DNA of 64,000 nt from Spirochaetota bacterium (GCA_018816345.1 JAHIWG010000017.1:1-64000), one strand, 5' to 3'. Positions 35,438 through 44,157 are shown, counted from the stretch's first letter. The notes: generated by a model not told the origin, from the letters alone. Numbers and translations are program-made.

Positions 35438-36896
35438 GCCAGCGGCTTTCGCGGCGGTGACGCCGGCCATCGTCGAGGAGCTCCGCGGGATAGCGGGCGC
35501 CTCCAACGTCATAGTCGACGCGGAGCGGCTGGAGGCCTACTCCCACGACGAGACCAGCGCCGAGGAGTACGGCCGCATGCCCGAGGCCGTCGTGCTGGCG
35601 ACCGATACGGAGATCGTCGCCGCGATAGTGCGCCTGGCCAACAGGGAGCGCGTGCCCGTAACGCCCCGCGGCGCCGGCTCGGGTCTCTCGGGGGGGGCCA
35701 TACCTCTGTACGGCGGCATAGTCCTGTCCTTGGAGAAGATGAACAGGCTCCTCGAGCTGGACGTCGGGAACATGGTGGCCGTGGTCGAGGCCGGCATGGT
35801 CACTAACGACCTGGCGGAATTAGTCCAGGGCAAGGGCCTGTTCTTCGCCGGCTACCCGATGAGCCTCCAGACCTGCATGATAGGAGGCAACATCGCGGAG
35901 AACGCCGGCGGGGGCAAGGCCGTGAAGTACGGGGTGACCGGCCGCTACGTCCAGGGCCTAACCCTCGTTACGCCGAAGGGCGACGTCGTCAGGCTGGGAG
36001 GCAAGCTGTCCAAGGACGTCTCGGGCTACGACCTCAAGCGCCTGGTCATAGGCTCCGAGGGGACGCTCGGCGTAGTGACGGAGGCTATCATAGGCCTCGT
36101 CGGGTACCCGACGGCGAAGTCCGACCTGCTCGTCCTGTGGAAGACCCCGAGGGAGGCGATCGACGCGGTGCCCGCCATCATGGCCAAGGGCCTCGCGCCT
36201 ACGAGCCTCGAATTCATGGATAGGCTCTCCATACGCGCGAGCTGCGGATACCTGAACGAGAGCCTGCCCTACGACGAGGCGGGCGCCATGCTCTTAGTCG
36301 AGGTGGACGGCTCCGACCCGGCGAAGGTCGAGGCCGACCTCATAGCCATAGGCGAGCTATGCGAGGAGAGGGGAGCGCTGGAGGTCTACGTAGCCGAGGA
36401 CCGCAACAACATAGAGCGCATCTGGAACGTCAGGCGGAATATCGCCGAGGCCTTCAAGGTCCAGAGCCCGGTGCAGAGCCTCGAGGACATCGTCGTCCCC
36501 ATGGCGTCGATACCGGAGATCATCCCCGTGCTCGAGCGCCTGAGCGCCGCCTACGGCATGACCATCCCCTGCTACGGGCACGCGGGCGACGGCAACCTGC
36601 ACGCCACCCTGGTCAAGGATCCCGGCATGGACATGGCGACCTGGCGCCGCAACGAGGATCTCTGCCTCAGGGAGCTGTACGCCGCGGTGCGCGACCTTGG
36701 CGGCAAGATATCGGGGGAGCACGGCATAGGCATCAAGAGGAAGGCCCACCTCGCCCGGCTCGTCGACCCGGTAGAGCTGGAGCTGATGCGCTCCATAAAG
36801 CTCGCCTGGGACCCCAACGGCATCATGAACCCGGGCAAGATATTCGACCCGGACGGCGCGCCGGTACCGGACGGCGCGCCTGGAATGGCGCCGTAA
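35427..36896 (+). CDS. GlcD-type FAD-linked dehydrogenase (lactate/2-hydroxyacid)
   Basis: A 489-residue FAD oxidase of the GlcD/D-lactate dehydrogenase family. The FAD-binding PCMH-type domain includes VTPRGAGSGLSGGAIP and GGNIAENAGGGKAVKYGVTG, and the C-terminal substrate domain ends with CYGHAGDGNLHATLV and GEHGIGIKRKAHLARL. There is no Fe-S ferredoxin-type extension, so electrons probably pass straight to the Etf encoded just upstream. This arrangement matches the LctBCD bifurcating lactate dehydrogenase of acetogens; glycolate or other 2-hydroxyacids are alternatives. Confidence 0.9.
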   Translation: MASKPAAFAAVTPAIVEELRGIAGASNVIVDAERLEAYSHDETSAEEYGRMPEAVVLATDTEIVAAIVRLANRERVPVTPRGAGSGLSGGAIPLYGGIVLSLEKMNRLLELDVGNMVAVVEAGMVTNDLAELVQGKGLFFAGYPMSLQTCMIGGNIAENAGGGKAVKYGVTGRYVQGLTLVTPKGDVVRLGGKLSKDVSGYDLKRLVIGSEGTLGVVTEAIIGLVGYPTAKSDLLVLWKTPREAIDAVPAIMAKGLAPTSLEFMDRLSIRASCGYLNESLPYDEAGAMLLVEVDGSDPAKVEADLIAIGELCEERGALEVYVAEDRNNIERIWNVRRNIAEAFKVQSPVQSLEDIVVPMASIPEIIPVLERLSAAYGMTIPCYGHAGDGNLHATLVKDPGMDMATWRRNEDLCLRELYAAVRDLGGKISGEHGIGIKRKAHLARLVDPVELELMRSIKLAWDPNGIMNPGKIFDPDGAPVPDGAPGMAP

Positions 36897-36898
36897 AC

Positions 36899-37543
36899 GT
36901 GGCGAGCCTCGGCCCGACGGCCCTGCGGACGAAGTCCGCCATCATGGAGAGCGCGCTCAGGCTTTGGAAGGAGCGCGGGTTCGACTCGGTGACGGTAGAC
37001 GACATCACCGGGGCCGCCGGCGTCGCGAAGGGCAGCTTCTATACGTATTTCTCCACCAAGAGCGACATAATAGTCGAGGAGTTCAAGAAGATAGACGCCT
37101 ATTACGCCGACTTCGCGAGGCGCAGGCTCGGGCGCTACGCGACGGCCCGCGCCAAGCTATCGGCCTTTACCCGCGCCCAGATGCGCTACGTGCGCGACGA
37201 GATCGGCTGCGACAGCCTCAAGGTGCTCTACGCCAACCAGACGTCCCAGCCCGGCGGCGACAAGATCCTCACCAACGGCGACAGGCACTGGGTCAGGATC
37301 GTGGAGGCGATCATCGCCGAGGGACAGGCCTCCGGCGAATTCAGGGCCGACCTCGGCGCCGAAAGGCTGGCCGGCTTCTTCAACCGCTCGGCCCGCGCCG
37401 TCTTCCTCGACTGGTGCATAGGCGACGCGTCCTTCGACCTCGTCAAGGAGGGCGTCTTCTTCATGGAGCGATGGGCCGCGGCTTCCCTCTCGCCCCCGGG
37501 GGCCGAGGAGGGCCGGTCCTTTCAGGGGGGCGCAGGCGAATAG
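36899..37543 (+). CDS. TetR/AcrR-family transcriptional regulator
   Basis: A 214-residue regulator. The HTH is AIMESALRLWKERGFDSVTV then AAGVAKGSFYTYFSTKSDII (residues about 15-60), followed by an all-helical ligand-binding domain. The start is GTG 36899, two bases after the stop of the dehydrogenase gene; the ribosome site is weak, implying coupling. As the last gene of the operon with a palindrome over its promoter, it probably autoregulates the operon in response to the hydroxyacid substrate or product. Confidence 0.87.
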   Translation: MASLGPTALRTKSAIMESALRLWKERGFDSVTVDDITGAAGVAKGSFYTYFSTKSDIIVEEFKKIDAYYADFARRRLGRYATARAKLSAFTRAQMRYVRDEIGCDSLKVLYANQTSQPGGDKILTNGDRHWVRIVEAIIAEGQASGEFRADLGAERLAGFFNRSARAVFLDWCIGDASFDLVKEGVFFMERWAAASLSPPGAEEGRSFQGGAGE

Positions 37544-37545
37544 GA

Positions 37546-37573
37546 GGCCGCCCTTCCTGGAGGAAGGGCGGCC
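37546..37573. terminator. Bidirectional hairpin between tetR and the rhodanese gene
   Basis: A perfect 12-bp stem (GGCCGCCCTTCC, 37546-37557, with 37562-37573), loop TGGA, between two convergent stops. No T run on either side. Confidence 0.7.
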
Positions 37574-37594
37574 CGGTAACGATAGCGCTCCGGA

Positions 37595-38467
37595 TTACTT
37601 CCAGACGTACTTCACGAATTTTACGGCGGGATCCTTGGATATCTCCTGGGCCGAGCCGTCGTACGACCTGACCTTGGTCCAGCCGAGCTGCTGGCTCAGG
37701 ATCCACCACCAGGCGGTGCAGAGCACGCCCGAGTCGCAATGGACGACCATATCCTTCTTGGGGTCCAGCTTGAGCGCCTTGACGGCCTCCTCGAGCTCGG
37801 CCTTGGGACGGACGAGGCCTCCGACCGTCAGCCACGAGGCGGGCAGGGCGGTCGCGCCGGGGATATGGCCGAACTGCTCGACGAAGCCCTGCTTGGTCAC
37901 GCCGAAGTAGGTGTCGTAGGAACGGGCGTCGACGATCTGGGCGCGCCTCAGGTTCTTGACGACGTAGTCCTTGGTGGAGATATAGGAGTCGACGAACTTC
38001 ACCTTGAAGTCGGTGCCGTCCCTCGACTCGAACCCGCTAGCGGTCTCCTTGCCGGCCTTGGTCCACTCGGCGTAGCCTCCGTCGAGCACGGCGACGTTGG
38101 GGACGCCTGCGTAGACCAGGGTCCACGCGACGCGGGTGGCCCACGCGAAGCGGGCGCCGTCGGCCTCCACCACGACCACGGTCGAGGCCGCGTCGATACC
38201 GGCGTCGGCGATTATCTCCGAGAGGTCGTCGGCCTCGGGGACCTCGTTTGACAGGCCGTCCTTGGCCACGAAGAGCCCTAGGACGTTGACCGCGCCGGGT
38301 ACGTGGCCGGCCTTATAGTCGTCGACCTTCCTCACGTCCACGACGACGACGCCCGGCTTGGCCGAGTTGGCCGCGAGCCACTCGACGGAGACTATGGGAT
38401 CGACGCCGCGGGCGAAGGCCGGCGCGACGAGCGCGGCGGCGAGCAGGATCGGTAGTGCCTTCTTCAT
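37595..38467 (-). CDS. Secreted thiosulfate sulfurtransferase (tandem rhodanese)
   Basis: A 290-residue exported protein with a signal peptide (MKKALPILLAAALVAPAFA). Two rhodanese domains follow: the first (VVVVDVRKVDDYKAGHVPGA) lacks the catalytic Cys, having VVEADG at that place; the second carries VVHCDSGVLCTAWW, where the first Cys is the catalytic one. This is the normal arrangement for thiosulfate or mercaptopyruvate sulfurtransferases. GGAG precedes ATG 38467. It lies 34 bp after the multihaem cytochrome gene, so the two periplasmic proteins are made together and probably work on the same sulfur or selenium compound. Confidence 0.88.
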   Translation of the reverse strand: MKKALPILLAAALVAPAFARGVDPIVSVEWLAANSAKPGVVVVDVRKVDDYKAGHVPGAVNVLGLFVAKDGLSNEVPEADDLSEIIADAGIDAASTVVVVEADGARFAWATRVAWTLVYAGVPNVAVLDGGYAEWTKAGKETASGFESRDGTDFKVKFVDSYISTKDYVVKNLRRAQIVDARSYDTYFGVTKQGFVEQFGHIPGATALPASWLTVGGLVRPKAELEEAVKALKLDPKKDMVVHCDSGVLCTAWWWILSQQLGWTKVRSYDGSAQEISKDPAVKFVKYVWK

Positions 38468-38501
38468 TCGATTACTCCTTGCGGTTCTTCTCCCCTACGG
38501 C

Positions 38502-39725
38502 TTAGGGGACGAGTTCCAGGTTCTTGGTCGAGCCGCCCGCCGGCAGGCGTTCGGTCTCCAGGTAGTACAGGCCTTCCTGGTGGCAGGTGTCGCAGTCCCT
38601 GGTGCGGTCCGTGCGCTTCGCTATGTTGTGCGGTACCGTGTCCCAGTAGTTGGGCAGCGAGTCGTAGTTCTTCATCTCGAGGCCCGCGGGGGCGAACGTG
38701 GCGCGCCCCGTGGGGATGAGCCTGAGCGTGGTCAGCTGGCCCGGCGTCCTGGGGCTGTGCCCGAGCACGATGGCGGGGCTGGCCGAGGCTCCTCCGCCTA
38801 GGTGGCAGGAGCTGCATTGCCTGTACGCGGAGGCCGTATGGCAGGCGGAGCACGAGACGCCGTCCGCGTGCGTGGCGTGCGTTTCCTTCGTGGAGGCCTT
38901 TCCTAGCTTCGACAGGTCGTGGCACCCGGCGCATGACGGCTTATCCGCCACTTGCTTGCGCCCCTCGTAGGCGACGCCGTCGCCGTGGAACTGCTTGCCC
39001 TCGTGGCAATCCGAGCAGGTCATGCCCTTGCGGTAATGCACGTCCGGGGTACCGCCGTAATCGCCGGTGAATTCCGGCCATACGCGCCCTCCGTGGCATA
39101 GCGCGCAGGTCTTGTCCTCCGCCTTCTTCACGAAACGGTGGCCGTCCAGTAAGCCTGAATCCACGCCCGAGATTACCGGGCTCTTGACGTGGCAGTCCCC
39201 GCACGAGGCGTGGCAGCTGCGGCACGATTGCTGGAACACCTTCTCCTCGAAGATCCGCTCGCCGGGGGCGTCGAATCGCGGCGATACGCCGTGCTTCATG
39301 CCGGCGGCCGTGTAATGCAGGGAGAGCGTGTACGTCTTGGCCGTCTCCTCGTGGCATTGGCCGCAGGAGCCGACGGGATCGTCGGAGGGACGCCTCACGA
39401 GGCCCGTATGGGCTCCGTCCTTGGCAGCCTTGGACGAATCGCCCTTGTGGCATGCGGTACAATCGAGGTAGAAGTGGGCATCGCCCTCGAGCGCGTCCTT
39501 AGAGACTACATAGCCCATGTAATAATCCGCCCGAACCGGGGGAGGAGCGCCAGCTCACCCCTCGCCTTCGGCGGATCCGCCCGAGGGCGGGACGACGAGC
39601 CGCTTCATCGTCGCTTCGTTCGTATGGCAGTCGAGGCAGCTCGAGCCCGAGGCATTCGCGGCGAGCGTTCCGGCGCCGAACAGGGCGACGAGGATCATGG
39701 CCCGCGTCGAGGTCGCCGTATTCAC
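38502..39725 (-). CDS. Multihaem cytochrome c with in-frame TGA (probable selenocysteine)
   Basis: Read from GTG 39725 (AAGGAGG seven bases upstream), this is one 407-codon frame with a single internal TGA at codon 57 (39557-39555). The N-terminus is a good signal peptide (AMILVALFGAGTLAANA) followed by haem motif CLDCH and a Gly-rich stretch GGSAEGEG; after the TGA come PPPVRADYYMGYVV and ten more CxxCH motifs (CTACH, CGQCH, CRSCH, CGDCH, CALCH, CSDCH, CAGCH, CSACH, CSSCH, CDTCH), giving 11 haems. The ATG after the TGA (39518) has no ribosome site and would leave a cytochrome without export signal. A SECIS-like hairpin follows the TGA. The alternative is a nonsense mutation. It is a periplasmic electron carrier or reductase. 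Confidence 0.8.
39526..39543 (-). promoter_or_regulatory. Candidate bacterial SECIS element
   Basis: On the minus strand, 18 nt after the TGA, TCCCCCG pairs with CGGG-C-GGA (7 bp, one bulged C) around the apical loop GUU. Bacterial SECIS hairpins have a short upper stem and a GU at the start of a small apical loop located roughly 16-37 nt from the UGA; this fits. Confidence 0.6.
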
Positions 39726-39752
39726 TATGGAACCTCCTTACGCGTAATAGGA

Positions 39753-39769
39753 CGGGGCCGACGGCCCCG
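39753..39769 (-). promoter_or_regulatory. Hairpin in the 5' leader of the cytochrome mRNA
   Basis: CGGGGCC and GGCCCCG (39753-39759, 39763-39769) with a 3-nt loop lie between the predicted transcription start and the ribosome site of the cytochrome gene. Confidence 0.4.
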
Positions 39770-39782
39770 ATAGATATACCGA

Positions 39783-39811
39783 ATGATACTAGATGAATAT
39801 AGAGGTGTAAA
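39783..39811 (-). promoter_or_regulatory. Predicted promoter of the cytochrome-rhodanese operon
   Basis: On the minus strand, TTTACA (39811-39806) and TATCAT (39788-39783) with 17-bp spacing, in an AT-rich intergenic patch; A-tract and ATAGAT/ATCTAT repeats lie just upstream. Confidence 0.6.
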
Positions 39812-39850
39812 TAGATAAAAAAAAATCTATATATTAGTAATTTACTTAAG

Positions 39851-39880
39851 TTGACAGTTCCGTTCCGCGTGAAGTAGGCT
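39851..39880 (+). promoter_or_regulatory. Predicted promoter of resB-ccsA
   Basis: TTGACA (39851-39856) and TAGGCT (39875-39880) with an 18-bp spacer, 26 bp before the start of resB. It is divergent from the cytochrome promoter, so the two operons could be co-regulated from the shared 180-bp region. Confidence 0.55.
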
Positions 39881-39906
39881 GTCTGGCCTATCGGAGAGGA
39901 CGTACC

Positions 39907-40839
39907 TTGAAGAAATTCATAGCTTGGATATCCTCGATGAGGCTCGCCATCGTCCTCATCGCCTACCTCGTCGCGACGTGCATAGCGGCGACCCTCGTGC
40001 CGCAAGGCCTGTCCGAGGAGGCGTACGACGCCATGTACCCCCGGCTCGTGGCCTTGCTCGTCGTGCAGACGGGGTTCGGCCGTTTCTTCAGCTCAATCCT
40101 GTTCATCATCCCGGCCTTCCTATTCTTCGCTAATCTCTCCGCGTGCACGGTCAAGCGCCTGGTCCGCGAGGCGCGGAAGAAGCGCGGCCGGAGGCACGGT
40201 CCCGATATCCTTCACGTAGGCCTCATGGCGCTGGTAGTCGGCAGCGTATGGTCGTTCTCCGGGCATCGGCAGGGCTTCGTAACGCTGTCGCCCGGCGATA
40301 GCGTTAACCTGCCCGGCGGCTCGGTGCTGCATCTAGACGACTTCCGCTTCGAGCGGTATCCCGACGGCCGCCCTCGGGATTGGGTCTCGGTCGTGACCGT
40401 CCTGGAAGGCGGCGCCCCGGTATTGGAGAAGGCGGAGATCCGCGTCAACTCGCCGCTACGGTACTCGGGCCTCACGTTCTACCAGGCTAGCTACGAGGAG
40501 GCGCCGGCGCTCGCCCTGGCCGATCCCGCCGGCGGCGAGATTATCCTGGCCCAGGGCGAGGAGCGCGTGGTGGGCGGCACGGCCTATTACTTCATGTCGC
40601 CCGAGGCCGACGGTATCCGCGCCGTGATGCGAGTAGGCGCTGGCGCCGAGGGTAAGACGGTCAGGGCCGGCCCGGGCGACGGGGTCGGCGAGCTCGAGGT
40701 CGTCGGCCTTCGCGCGGGCCTGGCGACCGGCATCGAGGCCGTGTCGGATCCCGGCTATCCGCTGGTCATGGTCGCGCTCGCGCTCATAGCGCTGGGCACG
40801 GCGTGGACTTTCGCTCAGAAGCTAAAGGAGGGCGTATGA
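39907..40839 (+). CDS. resB: ResB-like cytochrome c biogenesis protein
   Basis: A 310-residue membrane protein of System II cytochrome c maturation. It opens KKFIAWISSMRLAIVLIAYLV...ATLVPQG, the ResB signature, with three N-terminal TM segments, an extracytoplasmic domain containing LRYSGLTFYQASYEE, and a final TM near the C-terminus. It is shorter than many ResB proteins. The start is TTG 39907 with GGAGAGGA upstream. It pairs with CcsA (overlap ATGA) to deliver and attach haem to the CxxCH motifs of the divergent cytochrome. Confidence 0.87.
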   Translation: MKKFIAWISSMRLAIVLIAYLVATCIAATLVPQGLSEEAYDAMYPRLVALLVVQTGFGRFFSSILFIIPAFLFFANLSACTVKRLVREARKKRGRRHGPDILHVGLMALVVGSVWSFSGHRQGFVTLSPGDSVNLPGGSVLHLDDFRFERYPDGRPRDWVSVVTVLEGGAPVLEKAEIRVNSPLRYSGLTFYQASYEEAPALALADPAGGEIILAQGEERVVGGTAYYFMSPEADGIRAVMRVGAGAEGKTVRAGPGDGVGELEVVGLRAGLATGIEAVSDPGYPLVMVALALIALGTAWTFAQKLKEGV

Positions 40840-41636
40840 GCCTAGACTCCGTTTTCGCGAACGCCGCGTTCGCGCTGTTCCTAGCCTCGGCCGCCGTTCA
40901 GGTAGTCTTCATCTTCAAGAGGAACGCCGGGACTGACGCGATAGGCCCGTGGATACTGCTCGCCGCCTCCGCCTCGCTGCTCGTCGCGCTGGCGCTGCGC
41001 AGCCTCGAGGTAGGCTTCGTGGCGCTAACCAGTACCTACGAGTCGCTAGCCTTCTTCGCGGCCGTCATAGGCGCGGTGTGCTTCGCCTATCGCTACCAGA
41101 GGCGCCTCCCGTACAAGCCCGCGGCCGTATTCGGCTCTACCATGGTCGCCGTGGTCATGCTCGCGGTGGCGAGCTCGCCTTTGATACCCAAGGAGGCCCT
41201 GCCGCCTATACCGGCCCTACGCTCGGCCTGGCTCCTCCTGCACGTCAGCTTCACCTTCGTAGGCGAGGCGTTCTTCGTCGCGGGCTTCGTCACGTCGATA
41301 CTGTTCCTGTTCTCGAAGGACGGCGAGCGCAGGCTAGAGCTCGACAGGCTGACGTATACCGCCATAGCCGTCGGCTACCCGTTCTTCACGGCCGGGGCGC
41401 TCGTGTTCGGCGCCATATGGGCCGAGCAGGCGTGGGGGCGGTGGTGGAGCTGGGACCCGAAGGAGACCTGGGGCCTAATCACGTGGCTGGTCTATACCGC
41501 GTACCTGCACCTGCGCCTCGTGATGAAGCGCAAGGACTCCCTCCCGGCGATCGTCGCCGTCGCGGGCTTCCTATGCGCGGCGTTCACGTTCTTCGGCGTC
41601 AATTACCTCCTGCCCGGCTTGCACAGCTACGGCTGA
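40836..41636 (+). CDS. ccsA: CcsA/ResC-type haem lyase for cytochrome c
   Basis: A 266-residue protein with eight TM segments. The tryptophan-rich WWD motif WGRWWSWDPKETWGLITW (about residue 200) binds haem, flanked by the histidines expected (HVSFTFVGEAFF; YLHLRL). It starts at ATG 40836, overlapping the resB stop; the upstream in-frame ATG at 40803 is inside resB. Together they form the CcsBA synthase. The 3' end overlaps the convergent kinase gene by 10 bp. Confidence 0.9.
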   Translation: MSLDSVFANAAFALFLASAAVQVVFIFKRNAGTDAIGPWILLAASASLLVALALRSLEVGFVALTSTYESLAFFAAVIGAVCFAYRYQRRLPYKPAAVFGSTMVAVVMLAVASSPLIPKEALPPIPALRSAWLLLHVSFTFVGEAFFVAGFVTSILFLFSKDGERRLELDRLTYTAIAVGYPFFTAGALVFGAIWAEQAWGRWWSWDPKETWGLITWLVYTAYLHLRLVMKRKDSLPAIVAVAGFLCAAFTFFGVNYLLPGLHSYG

Positions 41637-42892
41637 GCCTTCTTAGGCGGCGGAGCGCATATCCTGACCTCGGATCCGCGCCCGCCCAGGTCCATGATCT
41701 CGATGGCGCCGCGTATCTGCATGACGAGGGCGTTGATGATGGTATAGCCCATGCCGCCGTCGCCTTTCCTCGGGTCGAATCCCGGAGGGAAGCCGGATCC
41801 GTCGTCGGCTACCGATACGCATACCTCGCCCTCCTCGGAGCCCCGGACGCTTACCGATATCGAACCGGAAGTCCCGGGGGCGAACGCGTACTTGAACGAG
41901 TTGGTGACGAGCTCGTTGACGATGAGCCCGAGCGGCACGGCCCTGTCCAGCTCCAGGGCCGTGCCGTCCGCGTCCACGGAGGCCCGAATCCAGCGGTCAG
42001 GCCTGGTCCAGCTGGCCTCCAGGCCGGCGACCAGGTCCGATAGGTACTCGCCGGCCGGTATGGACGAGAAATCCTTGGACCGGTACAGCTGGTCGTGCAC
42101 TGCCGCCATGGCCCTGATCCGGCTCTGGCTGTCTAAGAACAGCTCCTGGTCGTACGGATCCTTGGCCCGGGCCGACTGCATCGACAGGAGGCTGGAGACG
42201 ATCTGCATATTATTCTTGACGCGATGGTGGATCTCCTTAAGGAGGGCCTCCTTCTCTGCTATCGACTCCGTCTTCTGCTCCTCGGCCCGGTAGCGCTCCG
42301 TTATGTCCCGGCATATGGCGAGCGCGGAATTGTCCGCGAGCCTGACGACGCGGGCCTCGAAGCGAGCCTGGGGTTCCATCGGCAGGCAGTATTCGAATAG
42401 CTGAGGGCCCATGCCGGCTAGAGCCCGCCGTATGGCCTCGAGCGTCTTCGCCTGTAGCTCGTCGTCCCCGAAAATCTCGCCGATGGTCTTCCCTACGAAT
42501 AGATCCGGGTCGACGGCGTACCCGGTGCTGCCGCTGCGTAGATACCCCGTATAGCGAGCCTCGGAATCGTAGGTGAAAATGAGATCGGGCATAGCGCTCA
42601 ATACGGCTTCCTGCCTGAGCTCCAAGTTCTCGAGCTTGGCGACCTTCTCCTGTAGCTCCTCGTGCTGGGCGGAGATCCTCCTGCGCAGCAGGAACGCCGA
42701 TACGCCCGAGCTCAAGGCCGCGCCGAGCGCCAGGACGGCGAATAGGACTACGACGCTGACGATGCGCGGATCGCTCATGGAGCTCAGCGGCGTCGCGTAC
42801 AGCTCCCGGAGCGACGTGTCGGACGAGGCTATCGCAGGCGACGCCCAGACGGCTATCGCCAATAAGGTTCCGCGTCTAATCGTCAGTCTCAA
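41627..42892 (-). CDS. PAS-containing HisKA_2 sensor histidine kinase
   Basis: A 421-residue kinase with a signal-anchor region, TM (about 44-68), coiled coil, a PAS domain (about 90-205, LSAMPDLIFTYDSEARYTGY through AICRDITERYRAEE), the HisKA_2 box KEIHHRVKNNMQIVSSLL (His about 226) and an HATPase domain (IVNELVTNSFKYAF, DDGSGFPPGF, GGMGYTIINALVMQI). No response regulator is adjacent, so it is an orphan; its position against ccsA may be incidental. Confidence 0.88.
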   Translation of the reverse strand: MRLTIRRGTLLAIAVWASPAIASSDTSLRELYATPLSSMSDPRIVSVVVLFAVLALGAALSSGVSAFLLRRRISAQHEELQEKVAKLENLELRQEAVLSAMPDLIFTYDSEARYTGYLRSGSTGYAVDPDLFVGKTIGEIFGDDELQAKTLEAIRRALAGMGPQLFEYCLPMEPQARFEARVVRLADNSALAICRDITERYRAEEQKTESIAEKEALLKEIHHRVKNNMQIVSSLLSMQSARAKDPYDQELFLDSQSRIRAMAAVHDQLYRSKDFSSIPAGEYLSDLVAGLEASWTRPDRWIRASVDADGTALELDRAVPLGLIVNELVTNSFKYAFAPGTSGSISVSVRGSEEGEVCVSVADDGSGFPPGFDPRKGDGGMGYTIINALVMQIRGAIEIMDLGGRGSEVRICAPPPKKAQP

Positions 42893-43029
42893 TAGGGGCC
42901 CCCGCTCACGTTAGGATGGTATAGTGTAGTTCGCGGGGAGAATCGCCTTCAAGCCCTCGGGCGTTCATTCCGCGCGACTGAGTCCATGAAGGACCTTGCC
43001 AACATCCTCTCGCCGTGCAAGGATACGCC

Positions 43030-44157
43030 ATGAGCGAATCGATTGCGCGATCTCTACGGTTGCCTTCGCTAAGCATCGACCTGGGCGCCGTAGAATCGAA
43101 TACCCTGGCCGTGCGAAGGCTGTGCGAGGCGAGCGGCATCGCGCTCACGGGCGTGGTGAAAGGCGCGGGAGGCCTCGTCCCGGTCGCCGCCGCCATGGCG
43201 CGCGGAGGCTGCCGAGCGCTGGCCAGTTCCAGGCTCGAGCAGCTTCGAGGCTTGCGCGCCGCGCGCGAATCGGGCGTCCTCCCAGGAGGCCTGGGGCTAG
43301 GCCTCCTCCGCGTGCCCGGGGCCAGCGAGCTCGCCGAGGCCGTCGCGCTGGCCGACTGGAGCCTGCAGTCGGACCCTGCCGCGCTGTCGCTCGCGGCCGC
43401 AGCCGCCCGAGAGTCGGGCGCGCGGCACGGCGTAGTCCTCATGCTTGACCTGGGCGACCTCCGCGAGGGCTGGTTCGACGACGACGAGTTGGTGGAGGAG
43501 GCCGTCAGGGTGGAGCGCGGCCTGCCCTCCCTGTTCCTTAGGGGGATAGGCACTAACCTAGGCTGCTACGGTTCGATACTGCCGGCGGAATGCAACCTGG
43601 GGCGGCTATGCCGGGTCGCCGCCCGGATAGAGGCCGCTATAGGGAGGAAGCTCGACGTAGTCTCGGGCGGGGCCACCTCGAGCCTGCCCTTGCTCCTCCG
43701 CGGAGGCATGCCGGAGGGAGTCACCGAGCTGCGTATAGGGGAGGGCGCGCTATGCGCCATGGACCTGCCGCGCTTCTACGGCGTCCAGGCGCCCGGCGTC
43801 TCCTCTGGAGCGTTCGTCCTGCGAGCCGAGATAGTGGAGAAGCGCATAAAGCCTAGCCTGCCGGTCGGGGAGCGCTGCGTGGACGCCTTCGGCCGCTGCC
43901 CCGATTACGAGGACCGCGGCCTGCGTACCAGGCTCCTCCTGGCGGTAGGCAAGCGCGACGTCGGCAGCCACGAGTACCTCGAGCCGCGCGATCCGCGTAT
44001 CCACGTGATAGGCAGCTCGAGCGACCACCTCATTTGCGAGGCCGACGAGCCCTGCGACGACCTGCGCTACGGGACCGTCCTCGAGTTCGACCTCCTCTAC
44101 GGCGCGATGCTGTTCCTCTCGGACGGCGACCCCTACGCGGAGGTGTCCTACCGCTAG
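43030..44157 (+). CDS. Alanine/ornithine racemase family PLP-dependent enzyme
   Basis: A 375-residue fold-type III PLP enzyme. LSIDLGAVESNTLAVRRLCE and ALTGVVKGAGG hold the expected PLP lysine (in VVKG), and CYGSILP, VVSGGATSSLPLL and ITELRIGEGAL-type sequence (VTELRIGEG) match the ornithine/alanine racemase-like group (Orr). ATG 43030 follows AAGGAT. It converges on two amidohydrolase genes, one a probable N-acyl-D-amino-acid deacylase, suggesting D-amino acid metabolism. Ornithine versus alanine cannot be decided. Confidence 0.83.
   Translation: MSESIARSLRLPSLSIDLGAVESNTLAVRRLCEASGIALTGVVKGAGGLVPVAAAMARGGCRALASSRLEQLRGLRAARESGVLPGGLGLGLLRVPGASELAEAVALADWSLQSDPAALSLAAAAARESGARHGVVLMLDLGDLREGWFDDDELVEEAVRVERGLPSLFLRGIGTNLGCYGSILPAECNLGRLCRVAARIEAAIGRKLDVVSGGATSSLPLLLRGGMPEGVTELRIGEGALCAMDLPRFYGVQAPGVSSGAFVLRAEIVEKRIKPSLPVGERCVDAFGRCPDYEDRGLRTRLLLAVGKRDVGSHEYLEPRDPRIHVIGSSSDHLICEADEPCDDLRYGTVLEFDLLYGAMLFLSDGDPYAEVSYR

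Noticed and set aside
38502..39518. Cytochrome gene starting at ATG 39518
   Set aside because: No ribosome site and no signal peptide; the frame is open upstream through the TGA to a strong start at GTG 39725 with an export signal and another haem motif.
39811..39830. A-tract flanked by ATAGAT and ATCTAT as a terminator
   Set aside because: The arms flank nine As in an intergenic promoter region between divergent genes; more likely a bent UP-type element than a terminator.
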